64,000 nt of DNA. Source: Stenopsyche tienmushanensis (taxonomy: Eukaryota; Arthropoda; Insecta; Trichoptera; Stenopsychidae). The notes under the pieces are model-generated. The model did no database searches. It saw only the letters and a program-made list of their open reading frames with translations, and was not told where the DNA came from. Below, piece by piece: positions 45,176 through 57,110 of the stretch (the first letter of the stretch is position 1; the number at the start of each line of letters is the position of its first letter). The stretch spans positions 1,674,001-1,738,000 of the forward strand of contig WACJ01000501.1 of NCBI GenBank assembly GCA_008973525.1. The letters are read 5' to 3'. The translations under genes and the position numbers were made by a program.

Positions 45176-46726
45176 CAAGGGCGGCGGGGGGGGGGGGAGA
45201 AGACTATTTTTAGTCAAACCTGCTGAATTTTTAATTGCGATGAAAAAAAAACACGTACGGAAACATCTAACATTAAAGCTATTTTGTGTTAAGATTCATC
45301 AAGACACATCCGCATAAAACAACGGAAAGTATCTATTTGTTTTATTTTTAAATTAAAGATATTAAGCCAAAATAAAACACTAATTTTAATCAGAATAGTT
45401 ACACTTTAGACATTATCATATAAAAAATGTTAACATGTTCAATATTTCAGATCGACGATTTCATGATAAAAGTGAGTTTCATATCAATTCAATATGCTAA
45501 AGGACAATTTTAGAAGACGTAATCACTTTCAAAGTTTTTACATTGAAAAATGTTACACTTTTACAAGCAAGAAAAGAGATTGTTAACACGTTACCGATTG
45601 CTATATATCATTTAACAATTTTTTTAAATTTCAATTTCATCTTTACTTGTAGTCATCGATTACTTAACTCGGCAGTATGATCAATTTTTTTAAAATTATA
45701 AATAATACTGTAACACAAGTATGCGCATAATTTGTACACGATTATAATAAGATTTAGAGGCATGAAATATAAAACATACTTTAAAAGTGTCAAAAGCAAT
45801 AAAAATGCTAGATTCTCACTACCTAAGAGTGTGTACCTCGTTATATAAATTAATTTGGAAATTATAATTAAATTTATTTTATTTATATATATAAATAGGC
45901 TATGTACAATTTACAGAAATATGAAATTTGAATGAACATGCAAAAAGTTGTCGACAATTTACATCTTATTTCGGAAACAAGTTCAATATATATTTTTACA
46001 AAACATACTGTTTGAGTGCTTCAAAAATACAAAATATCGGTCAATATAAATCACGACTCGGATTACCTTTCGTGGATTTAATTATGGACAAAATCTTTTG
46101 AAAATTAAAAAGTATCATAAAGGCACGGACTTTGGCATTTTAGCACCCTAATGGTAAAAAATATTATTTTACTATATTACTTAATGTTGAATTTATACAT
46201 ATTTTACAACACACAAAATTATTCATTAATATTAGAGAAGAAATACAACGGTGCGAAGAAAATACAAGTTTTAAACGCAACGATACACAATACGCTGTCG
46301 CTTTACAAATACATTTTTCTAACATAAAATATGAATTCATGAGATATTAAGATAAATTTAATTTCGTTATCGTGGAGTGCTTGCCAGATCGTAATTTTAA
46401 AATGGCCCTAAGACTATAAGAATTCGTCTACGAAACAATGCCAATCGAAGAAGACAGATGTAACGTTTTAATCTGAAATAACAACACACCAGAAGAAAAA
46501 AATATCCTAAAACAAACAAACATCAGACACTTCACAAATATCACGCTAATACAAAATGATACAATGAACACTAATAAAAAAATATACACAATGTGAGATC
46601 ATTTCATCACATCACCATATTAACCATTGCATTACAGAGGTTAATATTGCACACGCGTTATACAGCAAAGAGTTGATATGCATACATATATTAATATTTA
46701 GACATTTTACATGTTTGGATCGACTT
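45176..46726. other. AT-rich intergenic DNA, no gene seen
   Basis: A run of thirteen G at about 45184, then uniform AT-rich sequence without ORFs or terminal repeats that I could recognise. Confidence 0.45.
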
Positions 46727-47036
46727 TTAACACTACGGATACCGGCGTTGCCAATGCGGTATCATGACACGCCCGGACGTTGAACGCCGGTGATACCAAT
46801 GTGGCATCATGTTTGCGACGACCGTTTCAAGGCTGCTGATACTTGATTTTAAATTAAAGTAACGGTCATTAACGCTTGAATGTACTCAGTGAATAATTTC
46901 TAAAAAAATCCATAATAAATTATTAACTAATAAAGACGTTACAATGATTTTTGTATTATGCAACAGTGCATTTTCGATCAAACATGTGGTCACCAGCGTA
47001 AGATTAGCTATTACCATGCGGTAGCGATAGTGTTAA
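46727..47036. mobile_element. TTAA-flanked MITE (piggyBac type)
   Basis: Starts TTAACACTACGGATACCG and ends, in reverse complement, TTAACACTATCGCTACCG. It is 310 bases long and non-coding, with a TTAA at each edge as for piggyBac-mobilised elements. The interior is less AT-rich than the flanks. Confidence 0.7.
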
Positions 47037-47047
47037 TGAACGTACCC

Positions 47048-47375
47048 TAGGGCGATCCTTGTTTTTCGACTTGATTGGATGTAATATGATTCTCTACCGT
47101 AAAAAAATGTCTTGAAAGGTTTTAGATGGCCACTTGACTATGAATCCAGCTTATTGATTCTGGTATGTTTATTAGTTTATTTTGAAGTGGATTAGCATGC
47201 AGAAAGACTCACTTCTTCACTAATCAACCCTCCTCCCCTTTCCTGAGGGTACGAAATGAGGTTGAGCCCTATAGTGAGTCATCGCTTGGTCCATCTAGTG
47301 CTCCTGATATCCAATTGTTTAAAAGGTTTAAGAAGAGCTGGGACGAACATTAATTTTGAAACAAGGATCACCCTA
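47048..47375. mobile_element. MITE with TA target site and 15-bp TIRs (mariner type)
   Basis: Ends are GGGCGATCCTTGTTT (left) and GGGTGATCCTTGTTT (right, reverse complement), each preceded by TA. It is about 328 bases long and non-coding, lying 11 bases from the preceding TTAA MITE. Confidence 0.7.
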
Positions 47376-48470
47376 ATATGTACTCAAATAGTGATTTCAA
47401 AATATACACTATTTAAGTCGTACGAATTACATTAACAATAAACGGAAAAATATATTTCATTCATTTACTTATGTTCCGATGCAAATATATGTGGATGCCC
47501 CAAAAAATTATATCTATTTGCCTGAATAATGTATAAATAAAGCTAACAAGCCGATTTGATATATAATCAATTCAAAACATCCTTCATCAATTGTACGCCC
47601 TTTTTTTTTATAGATGTTTAAGTAATACATTCTTTCGATACAGTCTTTTTAAATACATCTTATTCATACACTTATTGCATATGCAAACGATTCCAATTAA
47701 TCTGGATGATTTCAAAAAGCGCTAATATTGTTTTCATTGAATTGGCTGTGTATATACACTCGTGTTTCGCTATTAATACTTTTACTCAACATGTTGATAA
47801 AAAGTTATAGTAATGTATGAGCAAGTCAGAAATATTATTTCTACTAAAATATATCATATTGTCCTATTTCAAAACATAACAGTTCACACCGGATTATTAC
47901 AGAAACATCTGATAATATTGGAGATATAATCGATTATATTATTGTGTTTTTCAGTATAAAAATATCATCATAATGGGGTTGGTTAATAATGTATAAATTA
48001 TGGCTATTGATGTATTGTCGCATTACTGTCTGATATTATTATATAATACGATAATACAATTTTAATGAAACTGATGTCGTTATTTCGAGAGAAAAATATA
48101 AATTACAATTAAATACGTTTATGACCTAATTAAAAATAATGTAAATTGGTGTTACTAAGAATTTGTCAGTTAAAAAGTTAATAAAAAGCAAATCAATTGA
48201 GAGATGAGCATGAATTACTATACTATTGCACAATAAATACATTTGCAATATATATACTTAAAAAAAGGACATAATCATTAAATGTATATAGTTTGTAAAA
48301 TCACAGAGTGATTTTAAAAATGTTTGTACCAATAATATTCATCTTATATAAATGGCGAATTATGCATTTGTAGCGCGCACAATGGTTTTAAAAAACAGTA
48401 TACACTTTGTTTGCTCGAACGTTCATACATTTACACTTTCTATTGTAGAATTATACTGGAAAACCACTTC
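47376..48470. other. AT-rich DNA downstream of Mgat2, no gene seen
   Basis: No ORF or terminal repeats recognised between the MITE pair and the Mgat2 poly(A) signal. Confidence 0.45.
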
Positions 48471-48476
48471 TTTATT
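48471..48476 (-). terminator. Mgat2: Poly(A) signal AATAAA for Mgat2
   Basis: Minus-strand AATAAA 56 bases after the Mgat2 stop codon at 48532. Confidence 0.6.
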
Positions 48477-48531
48477 TTTTTTTACAAATTTGTTCATTCA
48501 TCATATGAAAATATATAAAAGTATAGACACT

Positions 48532-51500
48532 TTAGTAAGCGCCCGTTTCTATAAGAATTTGCATCCTTTTTTCTCTAGCAGATCTTGCTTCTTTTGTTAT
48601 ATTCAAACAAAGTTGATGGTCTCTGAAAAATATCATTAGGAAAAATTGAATTTCTGATGAGTGCAAAAAATGATGTCAAATAACCACATAACTGCCACGT
48701 ATGAACATCAATTCATGAAACTGTCCCTACAAGCTGTATTTTGAATGTGATTTAAAAAATGAATTTATGATTAATAGTATAAAAAACATATATTATAATT
48801 GAGGTGTTCTTCAACTCTCAGTTGCAATTTTTTCAAATTTTTATTTAGTGAGCCCAAAATACAAATATGTAAAACATAAACCATCTGCAAGGCATGAAAT
48901 TTTGTAGGTATTTCAAAAGCGATGTGTGCTGATTGAAAGCCCTAGCGCTCTTCATAAATGCACATTAAAATGACACAAATAAACTGGAACATATACCAAA
49001 TCGAGTGAACATATTTTTTTTGGATGTATCCCGAGATGTCACCAAAAAATAAAATTTAAGATTATAGCAACCGGAATTGAATTGGTTGTTGGCTTGGTTG
49101 GGTCATCTTGTTGCATCAAACGAGTTGGGCAGCAATGATTTAAAAGAAAGGTGACAGGTGATAGATAATGTAGGAAAATACTTTGTATAAGAAAAGTTGA
49201 ATAGAAGTTAAGAAAAAATATTTTGAATCACATTCAAATAAAAACATTACTTTTGAGTAAAAAAATGCATAATTATATTTAGCTAAATTAATGTTGTAAG
49301 CTAAAAATATTGCAAATAAAAAAAATATTGAATAAATTTTACCTAACATCTCCCCATCCCCCATTTCCCTTGCGTAGTTTATTTTTCTTAGGTGCAACGG
49401 CTACTTGTAGCGTAAGACCGGCTGGAAATAGATATTGTCGAGCACCTCTAACCACCTTTTGAACTTTAGTTATAACTGCGTTGCTATCACAGTTGGCCTT
49501 TTTGTGGTGGACTCCGCTTAAACATCAAATATTTATTTTTAATATAAACGAAGGAGTGATTGGATGCGACTTGATGATAAATGCTTTATTCAAAAATTAT
49601 CTGATCACTTGTCAATGCCATTCATTAAAAATATCTCAAGCATCTGACATTTTATCGCGATAGCTTTCAAAACTGTACTTTTAATAAGCGGCAATTCAAG
49701 CACGATAAATAAATTTAGTAGATAAGTAAAATGTTTAATATTTCAGTATTATAATGAATATCAGTTGTAAAACATACCATTCCCCTATGTGAAAAACTCT
49801 GGGTCCTCTGGCTACCAATGCTTTCAAGCGCTGCGTTTGTGGAAGACACTCTTGTGATACTCGTTGTAACGACCAATCCCAATTATAATCGTCATACGAA
49901 CAAAATCCTTCTGCACAGGCGCTGAGTCCTCGCCACGTTTCTCTTTTGATGGCCATCCCCATATTGTGTCTGCTGGACTGCCAAGGGCAAACTTCCACCT
50001 AATACATACAAACGTATACGATAAGGCTTTTATTTTAAATAGAAAATAGATTTTACATTTGCATTTTGAGAGCATATCAAATATAAGGAATATAACTCGT
50101 TATCTTAAATGCACTTATCGACAGAAGTAAATCATATATGTATATATATATATCTACATAACCAATAAGTAACGAGAATTCCGATCGATAGATTAACTAT
50201 TTGTCTATTGATAATCTCTAAATTTGTCAGTTTTTCGTAAGACTATTGTGCATGTTTTGATAGACAAGTTCAAAATGAGTAATCAGAATGCATACATATT
50301 TAAATACCAAGCAAAAAATCAATTTAACAATCCCAATAAAAAACAAAGCATTCAGAAGAAAATTTTGATTATCAGATAAGAGAAATTTAAAGATTTGTGC
50401 CTGCCGTTGCTGGTTTTCATAAAGTTTGCTATAGCTTTGTAAAGTTTATGTTATATTTTACAGTACGATATAATATTGTAAATGCAGAGCCCATCAGGGG
50501 GATAGAGAAAAAGGGGCTGCTGCCTGAGGCTCAGGGGCCTCAATATGTTAGGCAAAAATATAGGAGAAGGCATGGCGTAACAAAATTTAAAAACAAACAT
50601 AAGACAGAAATTGATTTTATTCTAAACCACGTTTAGAATAAAATCAATGACAGTTCCAGTGCCTTTGTTACGAAAATATCAGTTTGTTTTGGGTGGATAT
50701 TGTAAAGTGAAGGCGTAAGGTAATGAACTTGAATTTTAGTTAGTAATTTTAAGTCAATAAGATTTTGGCGAGGGATATCTGCCCCTTTGAAATACACCAT
50801 GTATCCATTGCACGGGAACTTAAAAATGAATGCCCTGGAGTTGAAAAAAAAAATGCTTCAAAGTGCTAGTCCCAGGCTTCGTATTTTCTCCGAAAGGCCT
50901 TGTATAATGCACCTATTAATTTACATATGTGAATTTGTTTTGTTTATAGTAGGAAAATAGTCAAATTTATATGGGATAGTTGCATGATATTTAACTTTTT
51001 GAATACATCTTACCAAATTCATATATAGTAAAGATTTTTATTCAATTGATTAATAAAAATAAATATCAAGTCAACACTCACCAATTGAAAAAAAGAGAAG
51101 ATATTTCGGTTTCATAAGGTGCTAAGCAACGAAAATGTGATTTAGATAAAAAAAACATATTGTATATTTCAATTTAAAATTTGAATAAAACATTTTTAAA
51201 AAAATCTTAGAAGAATTGCAAAGCAAAAGATAAACAAGTTCCAACAAAAACAAAGACCTTATTTTAAAATACAATAAAGCTCCTTTGATTTGAAATTTAT
51301 CAATAGCAAATAACTCCTATCATTAAAATGAGGTAAAAATAGTGAAAATTAATGTGATATTATATAGTAAATTGTGTACTTTTTTAGTAAATTGTCAGGA
51401 AAACATTTTATGGATAATTGCCGATGATCGACTTATAGATAAAGTACACAAAGTATTGTGATATTGATTTAATCTTAAAAACTGTAAAGGTAAGTGAAAA

Positions 51501-54500
51501 TAAAATTATTGGCAATAAAAAATTGACAGTAATGGATTTCGTTGGAGTGGATATCTTAATAAAATCAAGTTTTATGAGAGTTACACAAATAATTTATGGG
51601 TCTCTCGATAAGTTTTTATGGCCTCTTAAAATTGAATAAAGATTGCATTGGTTTAAAAAAGTGCGTAATCTGGCATAAAATCAAATACATGCACATATAG
51701 TTATCCACAAATATCAATAAGGACGCCCGATTTTTAAATGTAAACAAAACAAGTCGCGTGTGAGATATCCGTTCATTTTATTTTTATTTGAAAGAATATT
51801 TTATGGCATTTAGTATGGAGTATAATGTTGTTCAAATATCCACTGCGGCTTTGCTTCGTGGCGCATATTTGGGAGGTCTAATTATCAATGACTTCGTCGC
51901 ATAAATTTAGCAGAATTTGCGGAATGTCATTAGTTATATTGACTTAAAATATTCTTTAATATACATTGAATTAATATATATAAATATATTAAATGGCTAT
52001 AAAATATTCTTTCAAATAAAAAATAATTATAAGTGGATATCTCACACGCAACTTGTTTTAATTACATTTAAAAATTGAGCATCCTTATTGAAAGATCCTA
52101 TATAATAATTTTGGGATGTAAATAAAACGTTTATCAACCCTAAAGCAACTTCCTAAAGCACAAACATATGAGGTATGATGCAACCCTCTTCTAATGCTGA
52201 TCATAGTGTATATTTATATGAACATTTTGTGATCGTTTTTTCTCTCTGTCAACCCTTTGCGCTCGAGCGGTGCCTCTTGGGCATCACTCAGATCAATACG
52301 GTAAATTAAACGATAGCGGTGTTTATTCAGATTTGGCTTAACGAATATTGTTTCACGAGTCTACTCCTGGCCTTTTGTGGATCATGTTATGAGATGTCGA
52401 GTGACACAAAGTATTATATGGCTACAAAGATGTCTTATCTCAAAAACACTCGCAACCATGGGTCGAACTCTGCCTTTGATGTTAGTTCGAGCTCTTCTCT
52501 TTTCTCACTTTCTTGGCAATCAGAATATTTCTTTCAAACATACTGAGCCCAATAAACATGGAACACGACGAAAAAATTACATCTCTGCATAGCCAGCTTG
52601 TCCATGGGAACGAAGATGGAAGTGATGAAGAACACAGAATCTGAAGAAATCCTCACAAAAATACCGTTTGTATCCGGTGAAAGACAAATTAGTCATGCAT
52701 CCGACTAAATGGGAAGCTGCATATTATTTTTATTGGACAAAAAAGGAATCGCAAGGTTTGTTCCCAACGAACCAGGCCTGGCCAAAGGCGACAAACTGTG
52801 TACTACTGTGTCATTTGCCCCGACTTGCCAAGAATGTACCTTGGAGATTGTTTTATAAAATACCATTAAGAGCAAAAATATAGAATGTAATGTTTAACAA
52901 ATATCCTTCAATGAACTATGAAAATATGTATAACATTGATATATATAAGTTTAAAGTGTTCTATTGTGTATAAAATGATTTTAAGTTAAATGTAAAGAAG
53001 TCATTAAATAAGCGGGAGCGGTTGACTGCTCTCGAGTTGCTGGCTCGCCCGAGCGAAAAGGGCCTCGAGTGCAAAGGGTTAAACCACATAATCATATTTT
53101 TAATTATTAAATACTACAATTGGTTAAGAAGAGAGATGGGTTTTGTTCAATAAATTAATAAAAGGTGAATTTCAAATTCAAAATGAAATGTACTTAGATT
53201 CATTAGTCACAATATATTTCATTGATTTTCAATGAATACTAGAAATGTTTTATTTAATTAATTACATATATATATTGATAAATTGTCAGATTTTAAAAAT
53301 GTACTGAGGAATGTATACCAACCTACATATTTATCCATCAGGTATTGAATAATTAATATTAAATGGTTGATTAAAAATTGGAAGAAAAATGTGCATAAAA
53401 CGAAACATTTTTGTACATTGTATACATACATTCGAAAAGAAAGATTATGTTGCACGAGTGAAACCACTACCGATAATGTAAGAGATTAAAAAAAGTTTAG
53501 GGCATGCAATCATTCCAATTAAAATTATAAATACAAACAAAACAAAAAATAAAAATTAGGTCAACGAGGAATATATCAGAGGTTATCTAATTTCAAGTAC
53601 TAGATGCTAAATAAATTTCAATTAATGTTTATTTGGTTGAAATTAGTAAGCTGGACATTCGCGTTGACCTTTCAAATTATATCAAAAATTCCTAGTGGGT
53701 TGTCACTAATTTGGACCTTTTGATAATATCCATAGAGATGTGGCAGCAGATGATAGCCCCAAGTCTGAGAGTAGGAGACACCGCGCGACCTGCCACTTTT
53801 CTGGTTCTTCTAACGTCAGTCCATCGGATAAATGAGTTGCAGCAAAAAGCACAGACAAATTGCAGTGAAAAACATGTTTTAAACACAAGTGTAATAACAA
53901 ATAAAATATGCAATCGACATCATAGCACGTGATATGAATTTTGTTAGGGGAAAATTATTTAACGGGGTTCAGTGCTTACAGGTATTTTTAAAACAAAAAA
54001 TGGATGATCCAATGGTCATGAGTTTTAATAGTATCGACGCAATGTAAGTCACATTAATAGGTTTTAATAAATGGACACATAAATAAGCGTTAATGAAAAA
54101 AATATACATTTCATGAGAAGCAGGAATGATTTAAATCCTCTGCAATGACAAAGCAACAGAGTGCATCATCGTTTCATATATTGATGGAATATGCGGAACT
54201 ACATCAAAACAATGACAATTATAGCTGTTTTTAATTAGACAATATAATCCAAGGATAAGTTTATACCTTGGATAATAAAGCAATGGAGTTGATAATGTAC
54301 ATTTAGATACTCGAAATTCATACCTTATCTCCGACAGCGTAATAGTTGTACGTTTTCAGATAAGTACCCAGGCAAAGTATATTGCAATTAGGACAATGTC
54401 GAATAACAGCGTCCTCCATTAATCTTAGTACGTGAAGAAAATCTTCAGCGACATAATGATCTTCTTCCAAAAATAAAACTAAGCCTGAAATTAAAATATG

Positions 54501-56386
54501 TATTACTATTCTAAAGTATTTTATAAACACATATTGGGTATGTGAATAAGTTCCTGCCGCTTCATCATCAGATGGTGATATAACGTAAACCCCTTGGTGA
54601 CAGAAAGTGGTTCACTATCTTCGTCGCTGCATTCTTCAGTCGCAAAGATTCGCATCGGAGAGGTGCTCAAAACCGAGAGTGATCGCTCAAAAAATGACCA
54701 TAGTACGGTGATGTACAGGGCGGCTCCGAATATCAATCTGGCTCTGATCAACGACAGAGGTCAGGATTCTTTATAACTTTCGGTGACTAATCAGGCTAAG
54801 TCGGCGGAGGCTCTTTGCATGGCAAGTCTCGATAATACCAGTGGAAGCTCAAGAACAGATTAAAGAAATCTTTCGAGATGATGCACTCCCCAGATGCTTG
54901 GACACACATGGCCTGAATGAGCAATACTTCACTTCTTATGAAGATAAGATATAAACCTCAAAAGATGAGTCATTTATTCAACGTGGAATTCTGCCAGACA
55001 GATGGGCAAGACTAATTGCTAGCAATGGGCGATACTTTAATCGATTTACTTAAAGTAAAGGATTTATTTTCACGAAAAACGGCAGGAACTTATTCACACT
55101 CCCCATAACAACTCTCTGATACAAATAAAATTACCTGTATGATCTTTGGTTACTTGAAGACCATCAAACACTCTATTTGCTTTCCACCACCAATGATGTT
55201 TAGTTTGCGTGAATTTTGCTTCTCGATAATGGCCATAAAGGTCTGGATGCAAAGCATTGGTACATTTTTTTTTAATAGCTCTAGAAACAAATTAATGAAT
55301 TATATACAATCAATATAAGAAATATAATTTCATAATATAATGTATATGTATTTGTGTATACTTACTCATCTTTTTTTACATTTCTTGGGCAGTCGTTTGC
55401 ATCTTCGCCGGGGAATTGAGTTGGATGAGTTTGTAAAGAGTGAGGATAGAAAATTTGCATCACCTAAACGAGGAGAAGTTTTGTTTTTATTTTTGCAAAA
55501 TAATTAACAAAGAACTTTAAACAATAAGATAAGTTCACTCAAAGATACCTTGCAAAAGTCAATGCTCTGAACAAGATCGTTGATATCTTCATCGTAATAG
55601 TCGTGAGAAAATACAAGAAGAGTATTCTGAATGTCTCTCGCTTGAGCTAATGATACTATCAAATGTCTGAGATACGTTATTCGTCTGTGAACCTAAAATA
55701 AATACCATCCTTAGACAATACAAAAATCTTCAAACGTTACATATTAAAGCGGACATAATTATAACAATGAAAATTTTTAGAATTCATATTTTTTTACTAA
55801 CACCACAAACGCGTTACACATTAGTCGACTAAAATTGATCCGTGTTAAATTACCTGCACTACTATGACGACGGAATTATTTTGTAGTGGTCCGAAAACAT
55901 CTTCATTTATTACGGTCTGTAGCATATTATATCGAGCAATATTTCGCATAATATCAGTAATATTTAATACTGGGGGAGCTCCAGCATCAGACGATGGAAC
56001 GGATGAATTTCCAACTAAAAGAGATCACATTAAATATTAAGAATAAAAATTTATTAACATTCTTTATGAAGCGCAATGAAAAGCTTTAGATAATACCTTG
56101 GAGTGTAGCATTTTTGGCTTTAACCGTGAGAAATTTGTGTAGTACTGGCGGCACCATAGCAAGTACGGCCGCAGATGTATCATTAGAGTTGAGAGTTTCA
56201 TCTTGAATATAAATTTGCAAGAAATTAGCGATAGTTAACGAATAAATACTAAATAATAGACATAGACTTACCACCATCGCTAGTAAAAGGTCTTTGGCTG
56301 ATTAACTGCATTTGCAACCAGATAAGGCAAATTAAACCAACTGATACAAAAAGTCGCAAAATAGCCGAACACCTCACTCGAGGCAT
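48532..56386 (-). CDS. Mgat2: Alpha-1,6-mannosyl-glycoprotein 2-beta-N-acetylglucosaminyltransferase (GnT-II), ten exons
   Basis: Golgi enzyme adding GlcNAc to the alpha-1,6-mannose arm during complex N-glycan synthesis (family knowledge). Exons on the minus strand: 56386-56272, 56201-56097, 56014-55854, 55692-55549, 55463-55366, 55280-55135, 54484-54324, 49998-49778, 49516-49343, 48622-48532. All have GT/AG borders, and the phases join into 1416 bases, 471 codons plus stop (human about 447). Residues 8-24 form a type II membrane anchor. Family motifs: VHRRITYLRHLI, FSHDYYDEDIN, HYREAKFTQTKHHWWWK, the metal/UDP-GlcNAc-binding FLEEDHY, EGFCSYDDYNWDWSLQ, PRVFHIGECGVHHKK and GWGDVRDHQLC. The EED triad is present, so the enzyme should be active. 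An in-frame stop precedes the ATG, and TTTTTCAACAG just upstream may be a 5' UTR acceptor. The exon 2 acceptor (TATATTCAAG) is the least certain join. The 4.3-kb intron 7 and the intron before exon 7 contain transposons. Confidence 0.92.
50611..50647. repeat. Perfect 17-bp hairpin in Mgat2 intron 7
   Basis: TTGATTTTATTCTAAAC, three-base loop CAC, then its exact reverse complement. It lies just downstream of a GC-richer patch (50505-50540, GGGGCTGCTGCCTGAGG). It may be the end of a small non-autonomous element. Confidence 0.6.
51713..52097. mobile_element. Long-TIR MITE, copy C of the mariner family, in Mgat2 intron 7
   Basis: Inverted ends of about 60 bases begin TCAATAAGGACGCCC (left) and TCAATAAGGATGCTC (right, reverse complement) and include AAACAAGT-GCGTGTGAGA. 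The interior retains a short transposase-end remnant. Same family as 2821-3314 and 28408-29790. Confidence 0.75.
52249..53081 (+). mobile_element. piggyBac-like element remnant in Mgat2 intron 7
   Basis: The left end CCCTTTGCGCTCGAG follows TCAA (a decayed TTAA), and the right end in reverse complement is TTAACCCTTTGCACTCGAG. Plus-strand frames near 52790-52870 read CQECTLEIV and CPDLPRMYLGDCFIKYH, resembling the Cys-rich C-terminal finger of piggyBac transposases. Most of the transposase is missing. Confidence 0.8.
54535..55105 (+). mobile_element. Deleted mariner element between Mgat2 exons 6 and 7
   Basis: TIRs GTGTGAATAAGTTCCTGCCG (right, reverse complement) and TATGTGAATAAGTTCCTGCC (left). 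The plus strand near 54915-55045 reads EQYFTSYEDKI and RGILPDRWARLIASNGRYFN, the mariner C-terminus. The 571-base element starts 51 bases outside exon 7 and ends 29 bases from the exon 6 donor. Confidence 0.85.
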
Positions 56387-56400
56387 GGTCTACCTGTTGA

Positions 56401-57110
56401 AAAATATACGCACTGTTAATAAAAGTCATATATCAATATAAATATATATAGACACTATAATAGTTGTTAAAATTTATGTATAAAAAATAGTTCAAACCCT
56501 CATAAAGTGATTTGTCAAATAAATGCTTACAAAAGTGACCTACATTTGGGGTATCTAGTAATTAACCTACTATTGCTGTATCAACTTTTTAAGTAACAAT
56601 AAAAATACTCTGTATACTACATAAAAGGAGAACTTGTGTACATTTAGGCTTTATTTTTAGCTTTACTAAATTTACCGAGCGAATTGTGTGCTAAAAATAA
56701 GTGAATCCGTAGATATGGACGGAAACATGAAACAAAAAATAAAGGAAGCCGATAATAAAACAAGTATAATTGCATATTAAAGAAAGAACTGCAGATAAAA
56801 CAATGATAAAAGGCCTAAACACGATTATTTCAAGTTTTGCAAACATGTATGACGATTGCTAGTTTTGTGATAAGTTGTGTGGTTTTATTAATACTAATCA
56901 CGAACAAAACTCAAAAATACAGTCCGCCAAATGACTATGTTTTCTATTGATAAAATCCGGCCACTAACACAGAAAGACTTCGACGTGAACCCAAGCAATA
57001 TTTAATAAGATAGTCCCAAATCTATTATTGAAATATAAAATTAACACCTAATTAAACCTATTTAAGCAAAACAATCTCTCTTTGGATACCACGATTTGAT
57101 AGATGATGAT
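56401..57110. other. Upstream region of Mgat2, AT-rich
   Basis: Should contain the Mgat2 promoter and a 5' UTR exon. No TATA box or clear first exon could be supported on the minus strand. Confidence 0.35.

Noticed and set aside
48352..48639. Plus-strand ORF of 95 codons
   Set aside because: It overlaps the last Mgat2 exon on the other strand, which is fixed by the family motif GWGDVRDHQLC and a splice acceptor.
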